Positions 47,455 to 58,925 of a stretch of 64,000 bases of DNA are shown piece by piece. Location of the stretch: positions 22,789,431 through 22,853,430 of the forward strand of contig CM053146.1 in the NCBI GenBank assembly GCA_028571685.1. The letters are read 5' to 3'. The notes beneath the pieces were generated by a model. It did not search any database. It was not told the DNA's origin and saw only the letters and a list, made by a program, of their open reading frames with translations. A program made the position numbers and the translations under genes. Source of the DNA: Heterohyrax brucei. Lineage: Eukaryota; Chordata; Mammalia; Hyracoidea; Procaviidae. Each line of letters begins with the position of its first letter. The first letter of the stretch is position 1.

Positions 47455-48950
47455 GGTACTAAGGTAATTCATTGGGAAAAGAAGTCTTCAGCTTTTCAGC
47501 AAGTGTGCTGGACCAACTGGAAAACCATATGCAAAAAAAGTGAACTCTAATCCTTAATTCTTACCTCACATTATGTACAAAATTTAACTTACAGTGACTC
47601 ATAAACTACATGTAATAGTTAAAACCATAAATATTCTAGAAGACAATGTAGGGATAAAAACTTTCTATCATAGGTTAGAAAAATATTTTTTATATAATAT
47701 GCAGGTGCATTAACCATAAGAAAACATTTATAAATTGGACTTCAACAAAATTAAAAATGTTTGTTCTTCAAAAGACATGCTTAAGAAAATGAAAAGACAA
47801 GCCAGATGCTGGAAAAAATATTCCTAAAATAAATACTTGATCAAAAGACAAAAAAGAGAAGAAACCATTATATCTAGAATATACAAAAAATTCTCTCTGA
47901 CGATAATAAGAGAACCCAATTTTTCAAAAGGCAAAATTGTTGAGCAGTACTAAATCAAATAAGATATACAAATGGCCAATACGCACATATAAAGGTATTT
48001 AACATCCTTAGGCATTTAGAAAACAAAATGTCAGAACAAACCCACTGCTGTCGAGTTGATTCCAACTCATAGTAATGCTATGTGGCAGAGTAGAACTACC
48101 CCATAGAGTTTGCAAAGAGTGCTAGATGGATTTGAACTGCTGACCTTTTGGTTAGGAGATGTAGTGCATAACCACAAAGCCACCAGATTTTCCATCATTA
48201 GCCATTAGGGGCATTAAAATCATAATGAGTTACTATTGCACATTTCTAGAATAGATTAAAATTAAAAAGTATGGCGATACCAATTGTGGATGAGGATGTG
48301 GAAGAACTGGAACTATATACTTCTAGTGGGAATGTAAAATGGTCCATTCAGTTTGGAAACTAGTTTGGCATTTCTTATAAAGTTAAACATGTATTTACCA
48401 TATGATTGAATAACCCCATCTCCTAAATATTTACCCCAAATAAGTGAAAACACATTTTCACATAAAGACTGTATATAATTGTTTATGGCAGCTTTGTTAA
48501 TAAAAACTCCAAAATTAAAAAACACAGAGTCTATTAATAAACATGCAGATAAACAAAATGTGGTATATTGCTGTGCCACAGTAAAAAGAAATGGTCTGTG
48601 AATACATACAACAGCAAGGATATACCTCAAAAAATTATTAAAAATAAGACACGGATGACTATACAGTGTATGACTGATTCTATTTATATGAAATTCTAGA
48701 AAAGGCAAAATTCTAGTGACAAAAAGTAGATGAGTGATCATCAGGGGAAGGGGATAGGTAAATGTGACTGTGAAGAAACAAGAGGGAAATTTTTTGAGTT
48801 CTCTCACTCCAAACTGTTCTATATCTTGAAGATAGTGGTGATTATACAACCATGTACATTAGTCAAACTTTGCATTGTGTGGTTAAAATTGTTGGATACT
48901 ATTGCAAGTATATTATACATCAAAAATCTTTTTATTATTTTTTGAAATGT
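47455..48950 (+). mobile_element. Old L1, ORF2 C-terminus and 3' UTR, sense
   Basis: Blocks such as 'aaaaccataaatattctaga', 'atttataaattggacttcaa' and 'catgcagataaacaaaatgt' follow an old L1 3' part. An AfroSINE splits it at 48037-48193. A 178-codon minus-strand frame at 48313-48849 is an antisense accident. Confidence 0.75.
48037..48193 (-). mobile_element. AfroSINE, antisense, well preserved
   Basis: It is close to the family consensus from 'cccactgctgtcgagttgat' to 'aaagccaccagattttcc'. This is one of the youngest-looking SINEs in the window. Confidence 0.9.
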
Positions 48951-49105
48951 CAGGCTGGTAGAGATTGGCTGGCTGCTAAGGAAAGTGCTGCAGCCTCCAG
49001 AACTTTGAGATCAGAGGTGAATAAACATAAGTTGATGCCCAGGCAGCATAAGCATACCAAAAGAGCTCACAAAATTCATAGAAAGGAGAATCTATACTTT
49101 GGAGG

Positions 49106-49760
49106 AAAATAATTGACTATGACATCTGACAAGTGTCTAATCTCTGAAATCTACAAAATGCTTCAACACCTTAACAACAAAAAGACAAATAATCCAATTA
49201 AGAAATGAGGAAAAGATATGAACAGATGCTTCACCAAAAAAGGCACTAAGGTTGCTAAGAGAACATTAGCCATCAGAAAAATGCAAGCCAAAACTACAAT
49301 GAAATATCATCTCACGCCAACATTACTGGTCAGAAAACAGAAAATAATAAATTCTGGAGAGGTTTAAGGAAGATTGAAACTCTTATACACTACTGGTGGG
49401 AATGTAAAGTGATATAAAAAGCTAGAAATAGAAAATGCCATGCCATCCAGCAATTCCACTCCTAGGAGTATACCTGAGAGAAATAAGAGTACTCACATGA
49501 ATAGTGTTCATTGTAGCGCTATTCACAATAGCAAAAAGACAGAAATAACCTCAGTGCTCGTGAAAAGAGGAATAGGTAAACAAATTTCGGTACCTACACA
49601 GAATTTAATACCGTAAAATAATAAGGAACAACAATGATAGATTCTCAAAACATCTCACAACATGGATGAATCTGGAGGGCATTATGCTGAGTGAAATAAC
49701 TCAGTAGCAAGACAAATATTATATAAGACAGCTATTACAAAAATCTAAGAGTATGTTTAT

Positions 49761-49791
<31 letters not shown>

Positions 49792-50052
49792 TTGTTGGTT
49801 ACTTTGAAAGGGAGGATTGGAGAGGGGAAATCCCTAACTTAACTGCACGCAAGTTAAATTTGGTGAAGGGAGTTGTCTAACTCACAATATAGGGGAAAGT
49901 AGCACAACTGAAGAAAGCAAAAGCATAGAAGCTTCCTAGACATATCCAACCACCTGAGGGACTGAGTTGGTGGGACTGAGGGCTGGGAACCATGGCCTTG
50001 GGGGACATTTAGGTTAACTGGTATAGCATAATTCATTAAAAAAAAATGTTCT
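49106..50052 (+). mobile_element. Older L1 3' part, left of insertion
   Basis: ORF2 end ('acaagtgtctaatctctgaa', 'cactactggtgggaatgtaa') then 3' UTR, broken at the A-run before 50047. A (CA)n repeat lies at 49761-49788. It resumes at 54113. Confidence 0.8.
49761..49788. repeat. (CA)n microsatellite
   Basis: About 14 CA units in an L1 3' UTR. Confidence 0.95.
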
Positions 50053-50146
50053 GGGAGTTGTTACCACAGATGAAACAGAAATCAAAGATATCATAACAGA
50101 ATACTATGAAAGACTGTACTATAACAAATTTGAAAACCTAGGGGAA

Positions 50147-52650
50147 ATGGACAAATTCCTTCACTCATACCACCTACCCAAATTATCACAACATGAGGCA
50201 GAACAACTTAATAAACCTATCACAAAGGAAGAGATTGAAAATGTCATCAAAACACTGCCAACCAAAAAAGGTCTGGGCCCAGGTGGCTTCACTGTAGAAT
50301 TCTACCAAGCAATTAGAGAAGAGTTATCTCCAATACTACTGAGACTATTTCACAGTGTAGAAAGGGATGGAGTACTCCCAAATTCACTCTATGAAGCCAG
50401 CATAACCCTGATACCTAAGCCAGGGAAAGATCCAACAAAGACAGAGAACTACAAACTGATATCACTCATGAATCTAGATGCAAAAATCTTCAACAAAATT
50501 CTTGCCAATAGAATACAACAATATATCAAGAAAATAATCCATCATGACCAAATGGGATTCATACCAGGGATGCAAGGCTGGTTCAACATCAGGAAAACAA
50601 TTAATGTGATTAACCACATAAATAACACAAAAGACAAGGATCACCTGATTTGGTCCACTGACGCAGAAAAGGCATTTGATAAAGTCCAACACCAATTCAT
50701 GCTAAAAACTCTTAGCAAAATGGGCATAGATGACAAATTTCTCAACACAGTAAGGGCCATTTATACAAAGCCAATTGCCCACATCATCCTGAATGGAGAG
50801 AGACTGAAAAACTTCCCCTTGAGATCAGGAACTAGACAAGGATGCCCACTGTCACCTCTCCTATTCAACATTGTGCTAGAAGTTCTAGCCAGAGCAATTA
50901 GACAAGACAAAGAAATAAAGGGCATCTGCATTGGCAAAGAGGAAGTTAAAATCTCCCTGTTTGCAGATGATATGATTGTATATGCAGAGAACCCCAAGGA
51001 ATCTATAAGTAAGCTACTCAAACTGATAGAAGAGTTCAGCAAAGCCTCAGGACGCAAGATAAACATAAGTAAATCAGTAGGATTCCTTTATACTAACAAC
51101 AAGACTGTTAAGGAGGAAATTATCAAATCAATACCATTTACGATAGCCCCTAAGAAGATAAAGTACCTAGGAATTAATCTAACTAGAGAAATAACAGACC
51201 TTAACGAAGAGAACTACAAGCCCTTACTACAAGAAACTAAGAGAGACTTAGGTAAATGGAAAAACCTACCCTGCTCATGGATAGGAAGACTTAACATTGT
51301 GAAAACGTCTATTTTACCCAAAGCAATTTATTTATATAATGCAATCCCAATACAAGTGCCAGTGTCATTTTTTAATGAGATGGAGAAACAAATCACCAAT
51401 TTTGTTTGGAAAGAGAAGAAGCCCAAGATAAGTAAGGTACTACTAAACAAGAAGAACAAACTGGGAAGCCTCTTATTACCCGACCTTAGAACATATTACA
51501 CTGCAACCGTGGTCAAAACAGCCTGGTACTGGTACAAGAACAGACAGACAGATCAATGGAACAGAATTGAGACCCCAGAGATGACACCATCTGCCTATGA
51601 ACAGTTGATATTCGACAAAGGCCCTAAGACATTAAATTGGGGTAAAAAGAGTATCTTCAACAAATGGTGCTGGCAAAATTGGTTATCCATCTGCAATAAA
51701 CTGAATCAAGATCCATATCTTACACCTTATACAAAAACCAACTCCAAATGGATAAAAGACTTAAATATCAAACCTAAACCAATAAAGCTCATCCAAGAAA
51801 AGGTAGGAACAACAATGGAAGTTTTAATACACACTGAGGACAGACTCCAAAATCTGTCAAAGAAACCTCAATCAACAGAAGAGAAAATAGATAAATGGGA
51901 GCTCTTAAGAATCAAACACTTTTGCTCATCCAAAGACTTTATTAATAGAATTAAAAGAATACCCACAGAATGGGAAAAAATATTTGCCAACTTTATGTCA
52001 GACTGACGCCTGATCTCCATAATCTATAAGATATTACAAAATATCAATAAGAAGAAGACAAACCATCCAATTAAGCGATGGGCAAAGGAGATGAACAGAC
52101 ATTTCACTAAAGAGGAGATCCAGGCAGCCAAAAACACATGCGGACATGTTCACGATCTTTAGTTATTAAAGAAATTCAAATCAAGATGACAATGAGATAC
52201 CATCTCACACCAACAAGATTGACCATGATCCAGAAAGCACAAAACAACAAATGCTGGAGAGGCTGTGGAGAAAGTGGAACTCTCCTACACTGTTGATGGG
52301 GTTGCAAAATGGTCCAGCCTCTTTGGAAAGCAACCTGGCGCTTCCTTAAAAAAGTGGATATCGATATACCATTTGACCCAGTAATTCCACTACTTGGAAT
52401 ATACCCTACAGAATCAAGGCCTTTCACACCAACGGACACATGCACCAGAATGTTTATCGCAGCACAGTCCACGATAGCAAAAAGATGGAATCAACCCAGA
52501 TGCCCAACAACAGAAGAATGGATAGGTAAACTGTGGTACATATACTCAATGGAGCACTACGCAATGATAAAGAATAACAGTGATTCCAGGAAACATCTCC
52601 TAACCTGGTTTCAACTGGAAGACATTATGTTGAGTGAAAGTAGTCAGTGA
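50147..52650 (+). pseudogene. L1 ORF2 reverse transcriptase region, disabled
   Basis: From the first ATG after the truncation, 619 codons are open (50147-52006). They hold the reverse transcriptase and most of the C-terminal region. Visible motifs: LIPKPGKD (residues 88-95), [11 protein letters not shown] with the first catalytic Asp (170-180), [10 protein letters not shown] (228-237), and FADD (272-275) with the catalytic Asp pair. The endonuclease is absent because of 5' truncation, and the ATG is internal, not a true start. Reading ends at TGA 52004-52006. The family frame continues past it, loses one A in the run near 52130-52134, meets a second TGA at 52294-52296 (where Trp is usual), and ends at 52648-52650 with a Cys-free stretch ...EDIMLSESSQ. 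The copy cannot move itself. Its long open frame shows it is much younger than its neighbours. Confidence 0.9.
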
Positions 52651-52732
52651 CATAAGGACAAATATTGTATGAGACCTCTATGATAAGATCTCAAAAACAG
52701 ACTTGTGTATAGAAGAAAAGACTCTTTGACAG

Positions 52733-52773
52733 CTGCAAGGGAGGGGAGAGAGGGAGGGTAAAGGGGGGAGGGT
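52733..52773 (+). other. G-rich polypurine tract of L1 3' UTR
   Basis: Runs of G (gggagggtaaaggggggagg) could fold as a G-quadruplex. Such a tract is a regular feature of mammalian L1 3' UTRs. Confidence 0.75.
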
Positions 52774-53688
52774 TTAGTTAGATAGTTACTAGAAATCTAG
52801 TTGGGAGAAAGCAGTGATAGCACACATTAGAAACAAGAACAACATTACGTGGACTTCAGCATAACTTGAGTACTCCTTCCATCTTAACTCAATATTGCAA
52901 GGATAGAGTAGCTGGGGCAGGGGTCAGGGGACCATGCTCTTAGGCGAAATCGAGGCCAATTGGAAAAACTAGTGTTTTGCTAAGAGAGCTCTCTGCACCC
53001 CACATTGGTGTGTGGCGTCTGGGGTCTTAAAAGCCACCAAGCTGCCATCCGAGAACACAGCAAATGGTCTCAACTCAGCAGGAACAGATGCTCACCGAGG
53101 ACCAAAATGACATGCGGTAAAGACAACCTAGAAGACAGAGAGACCCTCAAGAGTGGGTGCCTACATCGACTTGGGACCAGAAGAACCGGATTGTGCCAGG
53201 CCACCACCAGTGATAGCCACGATGGAGCTCACAGAGAGGAGTCTCATTGGCAACACAAGAATAAAAAGTGGTACATCCTGATATCTCCACTAAAAGACCT
53301 CAACTGATGGTCCAGCGGTTTCGGGGTTCCCCTGAGAGCATGTCCTCTGGCCCTGATGCTGCCCTTACCCATAAATTATAACAAAGGTCCACTCTTTGGA
53401 CAGGAATGGATTGGACTTGGCAATGCAGAGTGACCATATATTGGATGAACTTTATGGTTCTATACATCTATAGGATATCATCCTGCTGACCTCTGGCTGG
53501 AGGAAGGAGACTGGGTGGAGAGGAGGGGAAAGGAGGCTGTTGGGAGGAGGAGACGTGTATGGAGCAGAGAGGAATAGTGTGCTGTCACCGGGCAGGGAGA
53601 GCAGTGGAAGCTGCATATAGGTGGGTATGTAAATTTATACGGGAATGTACATTTTCACTCAGTCATGTTAAATAAAAAAACAAAAAAG

Positions 53689-54092
53689 AGGAGAGCCAGC
53701 CCAGGAAGAGGGTAATGCAGTGTGGGTTGATTTGGGGAGAGTTGACTGGCTGAGGGAATGCTGAGTACTGGGCAGCTAAGGGTATGTAACCTGAAGCTTG
53801 TGAGATTATGGCCAGGTGATGCTTGGTATCAGCCTATTGCCTCAGTGACCTGGAGCCGAGACCTGTGAGATTATGGGCCAGGTGACCCTTGAGACCAGCC
53901 CTGTCCTCCTGGTGACCTGGGGGAATCAAGAGATTGAAGATTCTCTACACCTGCACTAGCATGTAGCCTTTCTCTTTAAAAAACCCTTCTCGTGGACAGT
54001 AGGTAGATAGGTTTGGGGAGGAATGTCATTCCCCCCAGTCCCTCTTCTCTTGTATTGTCAACACACAATAAACCTTTGATTGCTTATCTCGG
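53689..54092 (+). other. Probable 3'-transduced segment, LTR-like
   Basis: About 400 bp of non-L1 DNA lie between the L1 A-tract and a second A-tail (54093-54111). It has its own AATAAA (54067-54072) some 20 bp before the tail, a TATA-like ctctttaaaaaaccc at about 53970, and an internal tandem repeat of about 65 bp (53791-53853 and 53859-53920). It may be an LTR that supplied the polyadenylation site. An independent insertion into the L1 tail is the alternative. Confidence 0.6.
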
Positions 54093-54112
54093 AAAAAAAA
54101 AAAGAAAAAAAG

Positions 54113-54818
54113 TGTTCTACATCCTACTTTGGTGAGTAGTGTCTGCGTTCTTCAAAGTTTTCAGCAGCCATTTAAGATACATTTATCGGTCCTATCCCAT
54201 CCAGGGCAGAGAAGAATGAAGGAAACCAAATACATAAGGACAATATGAGCCCAAAGACAAAAAGGGCACATGAACCAGGGGCTCTACCAGTTTGAGGCTG
54301 GAAGGACTAGATGGTGCCCAGCTACCATAATCAGCTGTTCTGACAACGATCACAACAAAGTCCCAAACAGAGAGGGAGAAAAATGTAGAAGAAAATTCAA
54401 GTTCATTAAAAAAAGATCAGACTTACCTGTCTGACAGAGACCTGAAGAACTCCTGAGACTGTTGCCAACTGACACCCTACTAACTCAGAACTGAAGCCAC
54501 TCTTAAAGCCTACTTTTCAGCTAGAGATTAGACAGCACTATAAACCAGAGAGTAACACATGTGAAGAATATCCTCCTTAGTTCAGTCAAGCGTATGGGGC
54601 CAAATGGGCTTCTCCTGCCCAAATGCAAGACGAGAAGGGAGGAAGGAACTGAAAACTGGAAAAACGGACATAGAGAACACGGTGTAAAAAGGTGAAGTAT
54701 GCTAACACATTACAGGGACTGCAACAGTCACAAAACAATTTGTGTATAAATTTTTAAATGAGATACTTATTTGTGCTGTAAACATTCACATAAAGCACAA
54801 TTTTAAAAAAAAGAGAAC
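54113..54818 (+). mobile_element. Older L1 3' UTR, resumed
   Basis: 'tgttctacatcctactttgg', 'agactagatggtgcccagct'-type and 'ctgaagccactcttaaagcc' blocks continue the 3' UTR broken at 50052, ending at aattttaaaaaaaagaga near 54818. Confidence 0.85.
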
Positions 54819-54839
54819 CATAGAAGAGAAAGTCTACCT

Positions 54840-55015
54840 TCCAGAGCAAGTCTTCAATTGTGATGAAACAACTATTTAGATAGTATTTACTTTGTATTAG
54901 GTGGTTTAAGTAATCTAGAGGTGACTGAAAGCTTATGGAAGGATGTGTATGGGTTATATGCAAATACTATATATGATTCTACAGTATATGCTGTATGCCA
55001 TCCTACCATATATAA
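54840..55015 (-). mobile_element. MER2-like (Tigger-type) element, part 1
   Basis: 'acaactatttagatagtatt', 'taagtaatctagaggtgact' and 'gggttatatgcaaatact' match the MER2 block order. It is interrupted by the RTE at 55016. Confidence 0.6.
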
Positions 55016-56667
55016 TTCAAGCCTCGAGATGCAATAGTGAAGGATTCTACAGGGAAATATTAAATGGCTCAGGGAGTTTCAAAAAAAAGATAGAAGGAAT
55101 ATGCAATCAATACAGCAGAGAGAATCGTTGATGTTCAGCCATTTGAAGAGGTAGAATATGATCAGGAACCAATGGTACTGAGCGAAGAAGTCAAAGCTGC
55201 AGTGAAGGCATTGGTGAAAAACAAGGCTCCAGGAATTGATGAAATATCAACTGAGATATTCCAACAAACAGATGCAGCCCTGCAAGTGCTCACTCATCTA
55301 TACCAAAAAATTTGGAGAACAGCTACCTAGCCAGCTGATAGGAAAAGATTCATATTTATGCCCATTCCCAAGAAAAGTGATCCAACCAACTGCAGAAATT
55401 ACCAAACAATATCAGGAATATCACATACAAGTAAAACTTTTCTCAAGATCATTCAAAAGTGATTGCAACAGTGTATTGACAAGGAACTGCCAGAAAGTCA
55501 AATGGGATTCATAAGAGGACATGTACACAGGGATATCATTGTTGATGTCTGATGGATCAAGGCTGAAATCAGAGGATACCAGAAAGACGTTTGCCTGTGT
55601 TGCATTGACTATGCAAAGGCATTTCACTGTGTAGACCATAACAACTATGGCTAACATTGCAGAGAATGGGAATTCCAGAACACTTAATCATACTCTTAAG
55701 GAATATGTACATGGAACAAGAGGCAGTTATGCAAACAGAATAAGGGAACACTGCACGGTTTAAAGTCAGGAAAGGTGTGTGTCAAAGTTTTATCCTTTTA
55801 CTATCCTTTTCCATCCGTGTGCTGAGCAAATAATCTGAGAAACTGGATTATACGAAGAGGAACGAGGCGTCAGGATTGGAGGATGACTCATTAACAGTCT
55901 GTGTTACGCCGATGAAACCACCTTACTTTCTGGAAGTGAAGAGGATTTGAAACACTTATTGATGAAGATCAACAACCACAGCCTTCATTATGGATTGCAT
56001 CTCAACATCAAGGAAACAAAAATCCTCACAACTGGACCAGTAAGCTACATCATGATAAATGGAGACAGGACTGAGGTTGTCAAGGACTTCATTTTACTTG
56101 GGTCCACAATCAATGCCCATGGAAGCAGCAGCCAAGAAATCAAAAGACACATTGCATTGGGCAAATTTGCTGCAAAGGATCTCTTGAAAGTATTGAAAAG
56201 AGAAGATATCCCCTTGAAGACTAAGGTATGCTTGACCCAAGCCATAGCATTTTCAATTGCATCATATGCATACAAAAGCTAGACAATGGATAAGGAAGGC
56301 AGAAGAATCAATGCCATTGCACTGTGGTGTTGGAGAAGAAGAATGATGGCACCATGGACTACCAAAAGAACAAACGGATCTGTTCTGGAAGTGCTCCTTG
56401 GAAGCAAAGACAAGACTGCATCTTACATACTTTGGACATGTTGTCAGGAAGGATCAGTCCCTGGAGAAGAACATCATGCTCGGTAGAGTGGAGAGTCTGA
56501 TAAAAAGAAGAAGGCCCGCTACAAGACGGACTGACACAGTGGCCACAACAACGGGCTTAAGCATAAAAACCATTGTCGACGTGGTACAAGTCCGGAAAGT
56601 GTTTCATTCTGTTCTGTATAAGGTCACTACAAATCAGAACTGACTCAACGGCACCTAACAACAACAG
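55016..56667 (+). mobile_element. RTE LINE, reverse transcriptase to 3' end
   Basis: The plus strand starts in the linker (tcaagcctcgagatgcaata) and reads the reverse transcriptase ('aaacaaggctccaggaattg', 'gtgttacgccgatgaaacca' for the YADE-type catalytic box), then the C-terminal region (frame 55947-56282, e.g. SLHYGLHLNIKETKILTTG) and the 3' end 'ggcacctaacaacaacag'. A perfect 10-bp duplication ccatatataa (55006-55015 and 56668-56677) marks the insertion. The reading frame is broken in several places, so the copy is dead. Confidence 0.92.
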
Positions 56668-56677
56668 CCATATATAA

Positions 56678-56770
56678 GACACTTCAATATCCCTCAATTT
56701 TGGCATTTGTGAGGTCCTAAAACTAACTCTCTGTGTACACCAGGGGAAAACAGTACATGGACCTCAGAAG
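56678..56770 (-). mobile_element. MER2-like element, part 2
   Basis: 'gacacttcaatatccctcaa' and 'catttgtgaggtcctaaaac' continue the MER2 order after the RTE. Confidence 0.55.
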
Positions 56771-56837
56771 CATGTAACACTCATCTTGTGGTTTGAAATC
56801 ATAGTAGTGGCTACCTTTGTAGAGGAGGTGACTAGGA

Positions 56838-57061
56838 GAGTGTCTTAGTTTTCTAGTGCTGCTGTAACAGAAATACCACAAATGGATGGTTTTAATAAAC
56901 AGAAATTTGGTTTCTCACAATTTAGGAAGCTAAAAGTCTCTAAAGAAAGTCTGTCTGTCTCTGTCTCTGTTTCTCTCTTTCTGTCTCTGGGCTTCAGGGG
57001 AAGACTCTTGTTCTTTCAGTTTTTATTCCTTGGCAATCACGGTGATCGTCATGTGACCTGG
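56838..57061 (-). mobile_element. MLT1/MaLR-like LTR, antisense, part 1
   Basis: 'tcttagttttctagtgctgc', 'aaacagaaatttggtttctc' and 'gcaatcacggtgatcgtc' are the antisense end of an LTR. A TCTG-rich simple repeat lies at 56957-56990. It is interrupted by the LTR at 57062. Confidence 0.75.
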
Positions 57062-57536
57062 TGTCATGGGTTGAATTGTGTCCCCCCAAAAATGTATGTG
57101 TGATTTGACTTGGCTAGGAGTCCCAGTATAGTGCCATTCCTCCCATGTGTTGTGAATCCTGCGTCCGTGATACTGATGATAGAGAATGGGCTGCAGCTGT
57201 GTTAGTGAGGCTGGACTTAAGCTACAAACCTGTGGGATATAAGGGAGAGAAGTGAGCAGAGGAAGTTGGGAACCTCACACCACCAACAGAGCAGCGTGAC
57301 CGAGAGCAGGCACATCCTTTGGACCTGAGGTTCCTGTGCCGAGATGCTCTCCTTGAATTTGGACTTAGCCCACCAGAATGTGATAACTTCTCTTGTTGAA
57401 TGGATTCATAATTACTGGACTGTGATAACTTCTCTTATTGAATGGACTTCTGGCTTTGGGCTGTGACAAAATTTCTCTTCATAAAGTCTTTCACTCATGG
57501 TGTTTTCTGTTAGAACAGTACCAGGTGACTAAGACA
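57062..57536 (+). mobile_element. MaLR-like solo LTR (type B)
   Basis: It begins tgtcatgggttgaattgtgt and ends gtgactaagaca, with 'gggatataagggagagaagt' as a TATA-like region and duplicated 'gtgataacttctctt' blocks. Flanks cctgg / cctag (57057-57061 and 57537-57541) match at 4 of 5. Confidence 0.85.
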
Positions 57537-57683
57537 CCTAGCATCTATCTTCTTCCATTTCTGCTTCCTTAACTCTCGTTCAAATTGTTTTTTTATATTT
57601 GCTTTTCTTTTGTATCTGTTTTTTATATACTGCTCATTAACATAAGAAAGAAAATCTATTCCAAACGGGATTATAACCAGCAT
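57537..57683 (-). mobile_element. MLT1/MaLR-like LTR, antisense, part 2
   Basis: 'ttccatttctgcttccttaa' and 'ctgctcattaacataagaaa' continue the antisense LTR broken at 57061. Broken again by a SINE. Confidence 0.65.
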
Positions 57684-57873
57684 ACCAAAAAAAAAAAAGT
57701 TGATTATGACTCAGAGCAACCTCTACAGAAGAGAGTAGAATTGCTCTGTAGGGTTTCCCAGGATATAAATCTTTACAAAAGCGTCTTTCTCTGGCAGGTG
57801 ACTATTGGGTTTGAATCTGTAACTTTTTGGTTAGCAGCTGAGCACTTAACCACTGTGTCGCCAGGGATCCTTG
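57684..57873 (-). mobile_element. AfroSINE, antisense, in the LTR
   Basis: A 12-base A-run at the start of the plus-strand copy is followed by body 'gagtagaattgctctgtagg' and head 'ttagcagctgagcacttaac'. Duplication ataaccagcat (57673-57683) / ataaccaccat (57874-57884), 10 of 11. Confidence 0.85.
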
Positions 57874-57884
57874 ATAACCACCAT

Positions 57885-57945
57885 AGGCGTTAAGATTTAC
57901 AACACACTTATTTTTAGGGGGGCACACTCATTCCATAACAGAAGG
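57885..57945 (-). mobile_element. MLT1/MaLR-like LTR, antisense, part 3
   Basis: 'cgttaagatttacaacacac' and 'gcacactcattccataacag' complete the antisense LTR. Confidence 0.65.
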
Positions 57946-57949
57946 GGAC

Positions 57950-58115
57950 ACAAGCGATTCTTAGGGATAGGACATGTTGCATATCCAGACATGGTGGTGG
58001 TTACACGGGCATATACATACATAAAAATTTAGAGAGCTATAGTAATCTGGCACTTCAGATTTGCTAATTTTGATGACTACAATTTACTCCTCAGTAAAAT
58101 AGACAAGGAAAAAAA
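57950..58115 (+). mobile_element. Old L1 3' end fragment
   Basis: 'ggtggtggttacacgggcat' and 'acaatttactcctcagtaaa' are the last part of an old L1 3' UTR. Confidence 0.6.
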
Positions 58116-58794
58116 CAAGACACGTATCTAGTAAAGTAGTAAATCCCTATTCACTTCATTCAGTCCCTTGGATTTGGCTTTGGCAGATAGGGATCAGTCC
58201 CCAGAGAAGCACATCATGCTTGGTCGAGTGGTGGTTTTATCTGGTCTCCATCAAAATAAATGCACTTGTAAGCTACACAGTGGCAGTCTGGGTCTTTTTA
58301 AGCGTGAAGACTTGTCTGAGAACGGTCTTGATAAGTTGGAAAATCACTCTATGTGCAATCCCATCTATTTCATACTGCTTGTACTAAATACAACCCTTCT
58401 TAACTGCATCAAATCCAGTTTGCCAACCGTCGCCTCCAGGGCCCCTGGTGCCTCGCAAGTGCCTTGCTGTCTCTGTGACTGAGGACCTACTTCCAAGTGT
58501 TTTCAGTAAAGGTTTGTCCTGCCAGAGAAATAGCAGGCTGTCCATTTTGTAAGGATCCAGGGTGAGAGGGCCCTTTCTGCTGCTGCCACATCACGCGGGG
58601 TTCATTGTGTAAGCTTAGTGGGGCCCTTGCTGTCTGTGAAAAGTGTACCAAAGTGGGCAGGCTCTGAGTTCCCGCCCCCTGGAGCCCATGGGAGTGGAAA
58701 CTCACAGAACTCATAAAGCTCTCTCTGGGTAGATATGAACACATGTCACATGCATTGTCTAAGCTAATCCCCTCAGGGACCTCATTGGAGAAGT
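58116..58794. other. Mostly unassigned; RTE scrap at 58187-58230
   Basis: The 44 bases at 58187-58230 (gggatcagtccccagagaag ... catgcttggtcgagtgg) match the RTE 3' region. The remainder has no recognised repeat. Frames of 85-104 codons lack domains. Confidence 0.45.
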
Positions 58795-58925
58795 AATAAA
58801 CACCTCCCTTTTACAGATGAGACAGCTGTGATTCAGAGAAGATAAGTAACTTGCACAAGGACGCATAGCCAGAAAATGGCAGAGCTGGGGCTTGAAGCCA
58901 TCCTTCTAGTATGTGGTTCTCACAA
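58795..58925 (-). repeat. MIR SINE, antisense
   Basis: 'cccttttacagatgagacag', 'gagaagataagtaacttgca' and 'cagagctggggcttgaagcc' match antisense MIR well. Confidence 0.85.

Larger units (their letters stand above)
50053..53688 (+). mobile_element. Youngest L1 in the window, 5'-truncated
   Basis: It starts inside the ORF2 linker, runs through reverse transcriptase, and has a 3' UTR of about 1 kb ending in AATAAA (53671-53676) and an A-rich tract (53674-53688). It is flanked, together with 53689-54111, by tgttct (50047-50052 and 54113-54118) preceded by A-runs. The surrounding older L1 reads on without loss. Confidence 0.9.

Noticed and set aside
48313-48849. 178-codon minus-strand frame as a gene
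   Set aside because: It is the antisense of an old L1 3' part.
50147-52006. The 619-codon frame as an intact gene
   Set aside because: It is an internal part of L1 ORF2. The endonuclease is missing, the ATG is internal, and the frame ends at a stop inside the family's usual reading frame.
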